Below, piece after piece: positions 1 through 6,938 of a stretch of DNA of 16,233 nucleotides. Positions within the stretch are counted from its first letter, which is position 1. Every line of letters starts with the position of its first letter. Origin of the DNA: VGSZ01 sp044349155 (GTDB taxonomy: Bacteria; Myxococcota; UBA727; VGSZ01); the NCBI GenBank assembly GCA_044349155.1, contig JBIKRQ010000116.1, positions 1 through 16,233 on the forward strand. The letters run 5' to 3'. The position numbers were made by a program, and so were the translations under genes. The notes below the pieces were generated by a model. The model was not told the DNA's origin and made no database searches. It was given only the letters and a program-made list of their open reading frames with translations.

Positions 1-85
1 GCACCTCGACCAGCACGGACGGAGCAGTGCATCCGGCGAGAAGCGCGGAGGCGGCGAGGGAGGTGAGCAGGGTGACGCGGTGCAT
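1..85 (-). CDS. Lipoprotein, N-terminal fragment (runs off the window)
   Basis: Reading the minus strand from the ATG at 85 gives 28 residues beginning MHRVTLLTSLAASALLAGC. This is a textbook bacterial lipoprotein signal: a short basic start, a hydrophobic core, and the lipobox LAGC with the acylated cysteine at residue 19. A purine-rich GAGAGA sits about 8 bases upstream of the ATG. The mature protein lies beyond the left edge, so its function cannot be told. It is divergent from the marR-tolC pair and shares an 83-base intergenic region with it. A membrane-fusion protein of the efflux system is one possibility, but nothing visible supports it. Confidence 0.6.
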   Translation of the reverse strand, partial: MHRVTLLTSLAASALLAGCTAPSVLVEV

Positions 86-133
86 TGCGAGATCTCTCGG
101 AGACGCTAACCACTTGGGCGCGGAAACAGTCGG

Positions 134-168
134 TTGACGTGAATGGTTCATAACGTTAAGTTTCGTGC
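134..168 (+). promoter_or_regulatory. Candidate marR promoter and operator, leaderless layout
   Basis: TTGACG at 134-139 matches the -35 consensus at five of six bases. A weak TTAAGT -10 lies at 156-161 with a 16-base spacer. The -10 ends 7 bases before the marR ATG and no Shine-Dalgarno is visible, so the transcript may start at or next to the start codon. A perfect 8-base palindrome, TAACGTTA (151-158), lies between the two divergent genes. It is a plausible binding site for the MarR protein encoded next door. Both calls are inference from short motifs. Confidence 0.35.
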
Positions 169-657
169 ATGGCAACTGTTTCGGATTTGAAAGACCAGAT
201 CGATGAGGTCCTCGGCCTCATGAGGCGGCTCGTCCGGGAGCGCCGCATGCGCGATCCCCTTGCCGATCTGCACACGAACTTGACAGGGCCACAGATCCAC
301 GTTCTCGCGAACCTGGGCGTCGCCGGCGTGCCCATGCCGATGCACGAGCTCGCCCACCAGATCAACGCGTCGTCGCCCGCCATGACGGGCATCATCGACC
401 GCCTCGAGCGTCAGGGGCTTGTGCAACGCGTGCGCGACGACGACGACCGCCGCGTGGTGCTCATCAGCCTCACCGAAGACGGCCGCGCCGCCGTCGCCGT
501 CTTTGAGTCGGATGCCCGCACCAAGATCACGCGCTTGATGTCGGCCCTCACGCACGACGAGCGCTGCAGCTTCGTGCACCTCATTGGCCGCATCGTCGAC
601 GTCATGTCTTCCGCCAGTTCCAGCGAACCGTCACCGACGGAAAAGAACACACCATGA
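169..657 (+). CDS. MarR family transcriptional regulator
   Basis: The product is 162 residues, the usual MarR length. The winged helix-turn-helix spans about residues 38-105. The recognition-helix region is NASSPAMTGIIDRLERQGLV (67-86), and the wing is DDDDRRVVLISLTEDG (90-105), which carries the family's D-x-R-x-x-x-x-x-L-T pattern. Helices at both ends (5-30 and 115-147) would form the dimer interface. The last codons overlap the start of the following tolC-like gene (ATGA at 654-657), so the two are translationally coupled. MarR proteins next to efflux genes usually repress them until a small phenolic or drug-like ligand binds. Here that role is inferred from position, and autoregulation through the palindrome at 151-158 is possible. 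No Shine-Dalgarno precedes the ATG. Confidence 0.9.
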   Translation: MATVSDLKDQIDEVLGLMRRLVRERRMRDPLADLHTNLTGPQIHVLANLGVAGVPMPMHELAHQINASSPAMTGIIDRLERQGLVQRVRDDDDRRVVLISLTEDGRAAVAVFESDARTKITRLMSALTHDERCSFVHLIGRIVDVMSSASSSEPSPTEKNTP

Positions 658-2231
658 AACTTCCTCTTCTGGCGGCCCTCGTGGCTGCTGTCGTTTTCGT
701 CAGCATGCCCGCCTCTGCACAGACCACCGGGCTTGGTGGCCTGCGTGCTGTGGAGCAGCCGAAGTTGATCACGCTGGCCGACGCCTTCCGCATGGCGGGT
801 GAGCGCTCCACCGATCTGCGGCTCGCGAAGTCGCGCGTCGATGTCTCCAACGCGCAGGTCACGCAGGCGTGGTCGGCGATCATGCCCCGCCTCACGCTTG
901 GCGGCGACTACACGATGAACATCCCCGAGCAGACGGCGTCGTTCGGCTCGCCCGAGGCCAACCAGGCCGACGCGCTGCTGTACGACTCGGTGGCCGGGCT
1001 CGTGGCGGCACAAGCCGCGCAGACGACGAACCCGGTGCAGCGACAGGCGATCCTCGAACAGGCCGGCGCCCTGAATGGTGTCGCCAAGGCTTTGCGCGAA
1101 GCCGAAGTCGCCGAGATCGTCATCCAGCCCGCGCACGTCGTCACCGGCGCGCTCACGTTGTCGATGCCACTGTTCAACGCGCGCACGATCCCAGCGATCC
1201 AAAACGTCTACGCCGCCGTCAGCTTGTCGAAGCTGGCCACACGGCAGACGCAGGCGGCGGTGTTGTGGGGCGTCGCGCGCACCTACTACCAGCTCGCGGC
1301 GACGAAGCAGTTGGTGAAGACCGCCGAGGAGCAAATCGAGATCACCACGCGCACCCGCGACCGCATCAAGGCTCGTTTCGATCAGGGGTACGAAACGTCG
1401 CTGTCGCTTGAACGCGCCGACCTCGACGTGAAGAAGGCCGAGCAACAGGTGCGCAGCGCTCGCGGTGGGTTGCGTTCGGCCAAGGCGGCATTGGCGGCCA
1501 TCATCGGCGTCGTCGACGATTTCGATGTCGATCCCCCGCCGGCCTTCGCCGCTTTGCAGGTGCAAGCCAGCTACGACGAGTTGCTGCAGCGTGCGTGGGA
1601 CAACCGCGTCGACCTGCGCGTGCAGAAGGAGATGCTGTCGATTGCCGAGCGCAACCGCACCGATGCGTGGCTGCGTCTGCTGCCTTCGTTCAACTTCCAG
1701 GCGCAGGGCCGCTACACGACGAACACGAGTGGCTTTGTGAACCAGCCCTTCACCGGTGCGGTCAGCGTGCAGGCGAGCCTGCCAATCTTCGATGGCGGGC
1801 AAACCATCGGCGTCATCGACGAGAGCAACGCGAGGCTCAATCAGGAAATCCTCAAGGTGCGCCAGCTCGAAGAAACCGTTGAGCGCGAGCTGCGCGGCAG
1901 CCTCGACGACATCGCGCTCAAGACCGAAAACGCGACCACGCTCACCGAAGTGGCCGAGCTCGCGAAGAAGACCGCGCAAAACGCCGAAGAACTCTACAAC
2001 CAGGGTGTGGCCCGCCAGGACGACGTCACCAGCGCGCGCCTTGGTGCCTTCGTCGCCGAGGTGGAAGCGCAGAAGGCGCGTCTCGACCTCGAGAATGCCC
2101 GCCTCGGCCTCGCCTACGCCGTGGGCGAACTGGCGCTGGTCATCAAGGCCGACGACGTCGAGCCCGCCCCGCTGAGCAACGAAGAGGTCGATCACGCCGG
2201 CAGCACGATGGACAAGGTCAAGCTCGACTGA
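654..2231 (+). CDS. TolC-family outer membrane efflux channel protein
   Basis: The product is 525 residues, with a Sec signal peptide MKLPLLAALVAAVVFVSMPA (1-20) and a cleavage site near SA-Q at 22-23. The mature part has the duplicated outer-membrane-efflux-protein architecture. Two halves of long amphipathic coiled-coil helices (about 38-290 and 310-500) each carry a beta-strand insertion, for example LTLGGDYTM and PSFNFQAQGRYTT, and signature segments such as SLPIFDGG. Family members trimerise into a barrel plus a periplasmic tunnel that joins an RND, ABC or MFS pump through a membrane-fusion protein. No pump or fusion protein lies downstream in the window. The start codon is set by the ATGA overlap with marR. 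The gene ends at a strong terminator (2259-2290), so marR-tolC is a complete two-gene unit. Confidence 0.9.
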   Translation: MKLPLLAALVAAVVFVSMPASAQTTGLGGLRAVEQPKLITLADAFRMAGERSTDLRLAKSRVDVSNAQVTQAWSAIMPRLTLGGDYTMNIPEQTASFGSPEANQADALLYDSVAGLVAAQAAQTTNPVQRQAILEQAGALNGVAKALREAEVAEIVIQPAHVVTGALTLSMPLFNARTIPAIQNVYAAVSLSKLATRQTQAAVLWGVARTYYQLAATKQLVKTAEEQIEITTRTRDRIKARFDQGYETSLSLERADLDVKKAEQQVRSARGGLRSAKAALAAIIGVVDDFDVDPPPAFAALQVQASYDELLQRAWDNRVDLRVQKEMLSIAERNRTDAWLRLLPSFNFQAQGRYTTNTSGFVNQPFTGAVSVQASLPIFDGGQTIGVIDESNARLNQEILKVRQLEETVERELRGSLDDIALKTENATTLTEVAELAKKTAQNAEELYNQGVARQDDVTSARLGAFVAEVEAQKARLDLENARLGLAYAVGELALVIKADDVEPAPLSNEEVDHAGSTMDKVKLD

Positions 2232-2258
2232 GCCAGACCGCACGTCGAGGGACGAGCC

Positions 2259-2290
2259 AGCAGCACCTTTGGGCGCTGCTTCTTTTTTTT
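2259..2290 (+). terminator. Intrinsic terminator of marR-tolC
   Basis: A perfect 6-base stem, AGCAGC (2259-2264) with GCTGCT (2275-2280), can be extended inward by two C-G pairs past one mismatch. It is followed at once by a ten-base T-rich tail, TCTTTTTTTT (2281-2290). It starts 27 bases after the tolC stop. This is the best intrinsic terminator in the window. Confidence 0.85.
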
Positions 2291-2311
2291 GGCGCCTGCT
2301 ATGGTTCGCGC

Positions 2312-3019
2312 ATGCGCATTGGAAGCTCGGGCACTTCGCACCACGCCGGCATGAGCTCTTTGTGGCACGACCCCGACTTCGAGCCGATTCGGCAATTCCA
2401 TGCACCCGTCGTCACGCGCAACTTCGACGATCTGCCGGTCCCCACCGAGCACCACGAGCTGCCCGACGGCGTCGACGATCCGTTCGCCAAACTCGAAGCC
2501 GTCTACGACGTCGCCAGTGCGCAGATGGACCGCGGCATCAAGGGTGCTGCGTTCCTGCACGGCAAGCCGTTGGTGGCCTCGGCCACGTCGGCCGCGCGCG
2601 ACCTCGCCAACGACGTCACGCAGGTGCGCCGGCCCGTCGAGCAGCCCGCCGATCCCGCGCGCGTGCAGCACACGCAGGCCCGCGCCACCAGTGAACAACA
2701 CCGTCGTCGCGACGAAGTGGCCGCGGTGCGTGTGCCGCAGCCGTCGTCGTCGTCGTCGTCGTCATCAGCACCGTCGAGCGCGCCCGACGCCGCGGTGTTT
2801 GTGCCGATGGCCACAGGCTCGATCGTGGCGGCCGCAGTGCCTGGTCCGTTGGCGGTCGCGTCGCCGGTGGAGCAGTTGGCCACCGCTGCCAGTGCCGTGG
2901 CCGAAGTCGCGGTGGGCGGTGCGGTTCACGTCGACGACGTGGGCGATGTCAACGACGCCGCCCTGGATGCCGAGCTCGACGCCGAGCTGCCCCGTTTGGG
3001 CCTGTCACGACGTCGCTGA
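2312..3019 (+). CDS. Hypothetical protein with serine run and low-complexity C-terminal half
   Basis: The product is 235 residues and I do not recognise the family. The first 110 residues look ordered, mixed and acidic (for example WHDPDFEPIRQFHAPVV). From about residue 110 the chain becomes Ala/Pro/Gln/Arg-rich. It then has eight consecutive serines (six TCG and two TCA codons, 2744-2767). After that comes a hydrophobic Ala/Val stretch and an acidic tail with the repeat LDAELDAEL, ending in RRR. There is no signal peptide and no clear membrane helix, so it is probably cytoplasmic. The gene starts 22 bases after the marR-tolC terminator, so it needs its own promoter, which I cannot see. No good Shine-Dalgarno precedes 2312; an internal ATG at 2354 is an alternative start. 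It converges on the minus-strand lipoprotein gene with an 8-base gap. Confidence 0.6.
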   Translation: MRIGSSGTSHHAGMSSLWHDPDFEPIRQFHAPVVTRNFDDLPVPTEHHELPDGVDDPFAKLEAVYDVASAQMDRGIKGAAFLHGKPLVASATSAARDLANDVTQVRRPVEQPADPARVQHTQARATSEQHRRRDEVAAVRVPQPSSSSSSSSAPSSAPDAAVFVPMATGSIVAAAVPGPLAVASPVEQLATAASAVAEVAVGGAVHVDDVGDVNDAALDAELDAELPRLGLSRRR

Positions 3020-3027
3020 ACCCGGCG

Positions 3028-3768
3028 TCAGGGCGCGCAGGTCGACACGTCGCCGTCGCCGTTGCCAAAGAACGAATTCCCCGTCGCCGCATAGTCGGGC
3101 AGCACCACGTCGGTGCCCTCGCAGCGGGCCAAGATGCCGAAGCGGACGTTGTCGCGAAACGTGCAGCGCTCGACGACGGGCAGCTCTTCGCTGCGCTCTG
3201 ACAGGCCGGCAATCGAGATGCCGTGCTGCCCACGCTCGACGATCAACCCACGCAGCAGCGACGGCTCGACGTCGGCGGTGGCAAACAGGTTCAAGCCGCC
3301 TGTCGCACCCGTGCCGAAGCCGCCCGCGAGTTCGTTGTCCGACGTGAACAGCACCTCAGCCCCCGAGGGCGCATCGACGACGACGCGCGCGGCTGGCGCG
3401 ATGTTGACGCTCGTCGAGGGCAGCAGGCGCACCTCGGTGCCGGGCTCGATCGTGAGGGTGACGCCGTCGACGACCGAGACCACGCCGTTGACGTGGTGCG
3501 GACCTTCAGCACACGCCCACGTTTCGTCAGCGCTCACGTCGCCCGCTTCGTGCACCGTGCCAGCACCCGTGATGCACTGGTGGTGGCACTCGGCGAGCAC
3601 GCGGTACACGCGGCCATCGCAGCGCAGCAGCTGCGTGCCTTCGCAGATTTCGAATTCGTCGTCGGCCACTTCGTCGCACGCCGTGCCGATCTTCGACTTC
3701 TCGCCGCACGCCACGAGGGCCGCCGCAAGCAGCGCACCAACAACCACACCACCACACACACGACGCAT
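3028..3768 (-). CDS. Probable lipoprotein with a beta-helix-like domain
   Basis: The product is 246 residues from the ATG at 3768; an in-frame GTG at 3780 would add four residues. The start MRRVCGGVVVGALLAAALVAC is a lipoprotein signal with the acylated cysteine at residue 21. A cysteine-rich segment follows (about 30-90, with several C-x3-6-C spacings). The rest resembles a right-handed parallel beta-helix. It has short hydrophobic strands with turns, such as VDGVTLTIEPGTEVRLLPS and LRGLIVERGQHGISIAGLS, then VERCTFRDNVRFGILARCEG, a pattern like pectate-lyase-type repeat proteins. No catalytic residues can be assigned. It lies 33 bases downstream of the VWA lipoprotein gene on the same strand, so the two are probably cotranscribed and act together at the envelope. 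Confidence 0.7.
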   Translation of the reverse strand: MRRVCGGVVVGALLAAALVACGEKSKIGTACDEVADDEFEICEGTQLLRCDGRVYRVLAECHHQCITGAGTVHEAGDVSADETWACAEGPHHVNGVVSVVDGVTLTIEPGTEVRLLPSTSVNIAPAARVVVDAPSGAEVLFTSDNELAGGFGTGATGGLNLFATADVEPSLLRGLIVERGQHGISIAGLSERSEELPVVERCTFRDNVRFGILARCEGTDVVLPDYAATGNSFFGNGDGDVSTCAP

Positions 3769-3801
3769 CGACACATCCACAGCAAGAGACGAAGCAGCAG
3801 C

Positions 3802-5961
3802 TCAGGTTGGAGGAACGCAACGGCGCACGACCACCGACAACGACGACGTCGTGGCCGCATCGCAGGCGCTGCCAAACAGCTCAATGCTGCTGGCGCCCGT
3901 TTGTGCCCAACCATTTTGGCGGTTCGCGTCTTGCGGCAGGGGCGAGTCGCCCAGGCGCACCTCGAGGCTGCTGGCGCCGTCGAGGGCGACGGGCACGGTG
4001 ATCTGGCACGCCAGGATGCGCCTGGTGACCGCCTGCAGTGCCGCCTGCAGCGCCGCGGTGTTGCTGCCGTCGTGGTACTTCACCGACCCGCTGCGGGGCG
4101 CGCCACCGGCCACCGCCATCGCGTTGAGCGAATCCGTAAACACCTGCGCCGTCTGCGCGTCCACCGTGCCGCTCACGTCGGGGATGCCGATGACGTGGGT
4201 TTGCACGCCGAGGGCCGCGATGCTCGCGATCGGGCCTGCGTTGGTGCTGATCACCTCGTCGAGACAGTTGAACGAGGCGCAGTTGTCGTTGGTCTGCTCT
4301 TGCAGATTGGACGTGCAGGTGCAGGGCACCAGCGTGCCTTCCGGTGGGTTGTTGAGGCAGTTGGGGGCACCGTCGGTGGCCAACACCACCGCGAGTGGAC
4401 GACCGTCGTCGGCGAGGGAACGCACCGTCGGCAACACCGTCGCCAAAGTGGCCGACGTGGGGGTCCCGCCCGAGGGTTCGACGGCGTCGAGGGCCGTGTT
4501 CATCTGCGCCGCGGTGCCGCCCACGGCGAGGCGCTGCACGCCCGCTGAGCAGTTCGCCGGCGGCGACGTCGTGGCGTCGTTTTGCGGGTCGGGGTAGACG
4601 AACAAGCCGTACTCGAGGTTGGGGGCCAACGACGACGTCACGGTCTGCAGCGTGTCGCGCAGCGCGTTCCACTTGCTCAGGTTGCCGAAGTCGCTGGCGG
4701 CCTGACGCATCGAGCCCGAGCGGTCGACGACGAAGATGATGCGCCCGTCCGACGTGATCTCAGGTTGGTGCGGGTACGGCGTGCAGATGTCTTCGGGCTC
4801 GGGGCAGCTGTCTTCCTCGACGATCGTGGTCTGAAAATTCCGCACGACGACGTTGGTGTAGATGCGCTCGGTGGGGTCGCCGAGGTGCAGGTCGTACGTA
4901 CCCGCCGTGAGCACGTCGAACGAGAAGAAGCCGTTGCTGTCGGTGGTGGTGCGCGTGACCTCGCTGCCGTTTTGCAGCAGGCGCACCGTGCCGGTGAACA
5001 AGCCGTCGAGCTCGGCGAGGTCGCACAACGCACCCTGCAGACGACCAATGGGCGTGGTGTTCGCGCACTCCGATGGACCAACGATCACCGTTTCCTGGCC
5101 CGCGACACAGTTCTGGTCGGCGAAGGTTTCGTTCACGCCCGCCGACGGTTTGCTGATCGTGACGTCGTAGCGACCAGGCACGAGGGCCGAGATGTAGAAC
5201 TGGCCGTTGCTGTCGGTGAGGTCGACTTCGTTCACGCTGCCGTTGGTGTTCGTGACGGTGACCGTGGCGCCAGCGAGCAGCGCACCGTCGTCGCCACTCG
5301 GGTCGCACAACGAGCCCAGGATGGTGCAGCCGTTGCCGAAGGGCACCGCACACGTGCCGGCGTTCAAGTCGAGCACCACGGTTTCGTCTTTGACGACGGT
5401 GACGGGGAAGGAGCGATCGAAGCCCGTGGTCTTGATGTGGACGGTGTTGTCGCCCTCGAGCACGTCTTCGATGTGAAAGCGGCCCTCGTTGTCGGTCACG
5501 TCGGTGCCGAGCACGGTTTCGTCGGGGGCGGTGATCGTGACGTCGGCCGCGATCAGCAACTCGCCGGTGTGGCGGTTACAGATTTCGCCGTCGACCGTGC
5601 CCGTGTCGGGGTCGGCGGGCAGGTCGCCGCAGACGGGGTCGAGGGCGTTGTCGGTGGCGCGTTGGTCCGACTCGACGACGATCGGCAGCGGGTTCACCTG
5701 GTGCTCAGTGCCATCCGCGAGCACCGCAAACACGTCGTACTCGCCGACCAGCAGCCCCGTGAACACGAAGCTGCCATCGCCGCCCGTGACCGTTTGCTTC
5801 GTCTGCGGCCCGCGCGCCTCGACGGTGGTGTTCGCCAGGCCCTGCCGGTCGACCGGCGAGCACGCCCGGCCACTGATCGAGCCAGGCAACACCACGAGCT
5901 CCTTGTCGCAACCAAGGCCCGCCAGCACCGCCACAAGACACAACATCGACGCGATACGCAT
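3802..5961 (-). CDS. VWA-domain lipoprotein with four tandem beta-sandwich repeats
   Basis: The product is 719 residues from the ATG at 5961. A longer frame opens at 6030 but would put 23 residues before the signal, so 5961 is preferred. MRIASMLCLVAVLAGLGC is a lipoprotein signal with the lipid cysteine at 18. Four repeats resembling the carboxypeptidase regulatory-like (CnaB-type) fold start near residues 27, 121, 213 and 306. Each opens with a G-x-x-x-G-x-x-C motif and carries a (D/G)-x-(E/D/N)-G-x-F turn. The von Willebrand A domain spans about 405-650. Its MIDAS motif is DRSGS (413-417), with threonines in SGGTPTSATL (497-506) and ATDG (528-531), so metal binding looks intact. The domain also contains a cysteine-rich insertion (535-566). 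The likely role is an adhesion or ligand-binding surface protein; the ligand is unknown. Confidence 0.85.
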   Translation of the reverse strand: MRIASMLCLVAVLAGLGCDKELVVLPGSISGRACSPVDRQGLANTTVEARGPQTKQTVTGGDGSFVFTGLLVGEYDVFAVLADGTEHQVNPLPIVVESDQRATDNALDPVCGDLPADPDTGTVDGEICNRHTGELLIAADVTITAPDETVLGTDVTDNEGRFHIEDVLEGDNTVHIKTTGFDRSFPVTVVKDETVVLDLNAGTCAVPFGNGCTILGSLCDPSGDDGALLAGATVTVTNTNGSVNEVDLTDSNGQFYISALVPGRYDVTISKPSAGVNETFADQNCVAGQETVIVGPSECANTTPIGRLQGALCDLAELDGLFTGTVRLLQNGSEVTRTTTDSNGFFSFDVLTAGTYDLHLGDPTERIYTNVVVRNFQTTIVEEDSCPEPEDICTPYPHQPEITSDGRIIFVVDRSGSMRQAASDFGNLSKWNALRDTLQTVTSSLAPNLEYGLFVYPDPQNDATTSPPANCSAGVQRLAVGGTAAQMNTALDAVEPSGGTPTSATLATVLPTVRSLADDGRPLAVVLATDGAPNCLNNPPEGTLVPCTCTSNLQEQTNDNCASFNCLDEVISTNAGPIASIAALGVQTHVIGIPDVSGTVDAQTAQVFTDSLNAMAVAGGAPRSGSVKYHDGSNTAALQAALQAVTRRILACQITVPVALDGASSLEVRLGDSPLPQDANRQNGWAQTGASSIELFGSACDAATTSSLSVVVRRCVPPT

Positions 5962-6030
5962 GGGGCGAGTATCGCACGCCGCGATGTCGGGGGTTCGTCG
6001 GGTGCCTCGGATGATCGCCCCATCCGACAT
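5960..6030 (-). promoter_or_regulatory. Inverted repeats in the leader of the VWA lipoprotein gene
   Basis: The plus strand holds ATGGGGCGA (5960-5968) and its exact complement TCGCCCCAT (6015-6023), a 9-base stem whose inner arm covers the start codon at 5961. A second perfect 7-base pair, ATGTCGG (5984-5990) with CCGACAT (6024-6030), crosses the first, so the two stems would be alternatives or a pseudoknot. In RNA this could hide the start codon. No Shine-Dalgarno is present. A weak GATACT lies 7 bases before the ATG and would fit a leaderless -10, which would instead exclude the stem from the transcript. Confidence 0.3.
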
Positions 6031-6055
6031 GTAGGTGCTGGTGTCCTTTGCGTCG

Positions 6056-6898
6056 TCAGAGCCGCGGCAGCAGGTCGAGGATCAGGCCCGAGAACGCCGC
6101 TTCCACGCTGACCGCGGTGTCTTTCACTTCGTCGTGGCTGAGCTTGTTGCCCGACAACCCCGCGGCGAGGTTCGTGATGCACGAAATGCCCAGCACCTCG
6201 AGGCCGAGGTGGCTGGCGGCAATCACCTCGTGCACCGTCGACATGCCCACGGCGGAGGCGCCCAGGGTTTTGAGCATGCGGATTTCGGCGGGCGTTTCGT
6301 ACGACGGGCCAAGCAAGCCTGCGTACACGCCGGTCTGCAGCTTGACCCCGCGCTGGGCGGCCACCTCGAGGGCGAGGGCACGCAGACGACGGCTGTAGGC
6401 CTCGCTCATGTCGGGGAAGCGGGCGCCGAAGCGCGCGTCGTTCTTGCCGAGCAGCGGGTTGTCGCCCGTGAGGTTCAGGTGGTCGTCGATGAGCATGAGG
6501 TCGCCCGCGGCGAAGCCATCGCCAAAGCCGCCCGCTGCATTCGTGACGACGAGCTTCTTGATGCCCAACGCGTGCAGCACGCGCACGGGAAACACCACCG
6601 ACTGCGCGGTGTAGCCCTCGTAGCGGTGCACGCGCCCCTGCATCAGCAGCACCGACACGCCACCCACCGTGCCGAGCACGAGGCGGCCTTTGTGGCCCTC
6701 GACCGACGACGTGGGGAAGTGCGGAATCTCGCCGAACGAGATGGCCTGCCCGCCCTGTTCGACGACAGCGTCGGCCACAGCACCCAGGCCCGAGCCAAGC
6801 ACCACGCCAACGGTGGCCACAGGAACAGCAGTGCGAAAGCGATCGGCCACAGCAGCAGCAGCAGCGGTGACGTGGGCGAAGCCAAGGGTCTCGGTCAT
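6056..6898 (-). CDS. punA: Purine-nucleoside phosphorylase (trimeric PNP/MTAP family)
   Basis: The product is 280 residues. It cleaves purine (deoxy)nucleosides with phosphate to a free base and (deoxy)ribose-1-phosphate in the cytoplasm. The start is at 6898, preceded by GGAG (6904-6907) with 5-base spacing; the frame opens earlier but without such a site. Visible motifs are the phosphate loop LGSGLG (34-39), VEGHKG (66-71), GRVHRYEGY (88-96), TNAAGG (119-124) and the family signature from GLLGPSYETPAE to GMSTVHEV (194-225). Base-binding Glu201 and Asn243 (ITN) are the pair that selects 6-oxopurines (inosine, guanosine) in this family, so adenosine is a less likely substrate. The length matches Bacillus and mammalian homologues. 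It is the last gene of the nucleoside salvage unit, 40 bases after nupC. Confidence 0.95.
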   Translation of the reverse strand: MTETLGFAHVTAAAAAVADRFRTAVPVATVGVVLGSGLGAVADAVVEQGGQAISFGEIPHFPTSSVEGHKGRLVLGTVGGVSVLLMQGRVHRYEGYTAQSVVFPVRVLHALGIKKLVVTNAAGGFGDGFAAGDLMLIDDHLNLTGDNPLLGKNDARFGARFPDMSEAYSRRLRALALEVAAQRGVKLQTGVYAGLLGPSYETPAEIRMLKTLGASAVGMSTVHEVIAASHLGLEVLGISCITNLAAGLSGNKLSHDEVKDTAVSVEAAFSGLILDLLPRL

Positions 6899-6938
6899 GA
6901 ATGCTCCAAATATTTGAAAAGACGAAGGAAATCGAAGG

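Noticed and set aside
411..2405. Long minus-strand open frame of 664 codons opposite the tolC-like gene
   Set aside because: It is Arg/His/Gly-rich with no domain pattern, and lies antisense to a clear TolC-family protein. Long antiphase frames are expected in GC-rich DNA.
3113..4597. Long plus-strand open frames opposite the VWA lipoprotein and its neighbour (also 4582-6111)
   Set aside because: Composition is typical of antisense frames, while the minus-strand proteins have signal peptides, MIDAS residues and repeats.
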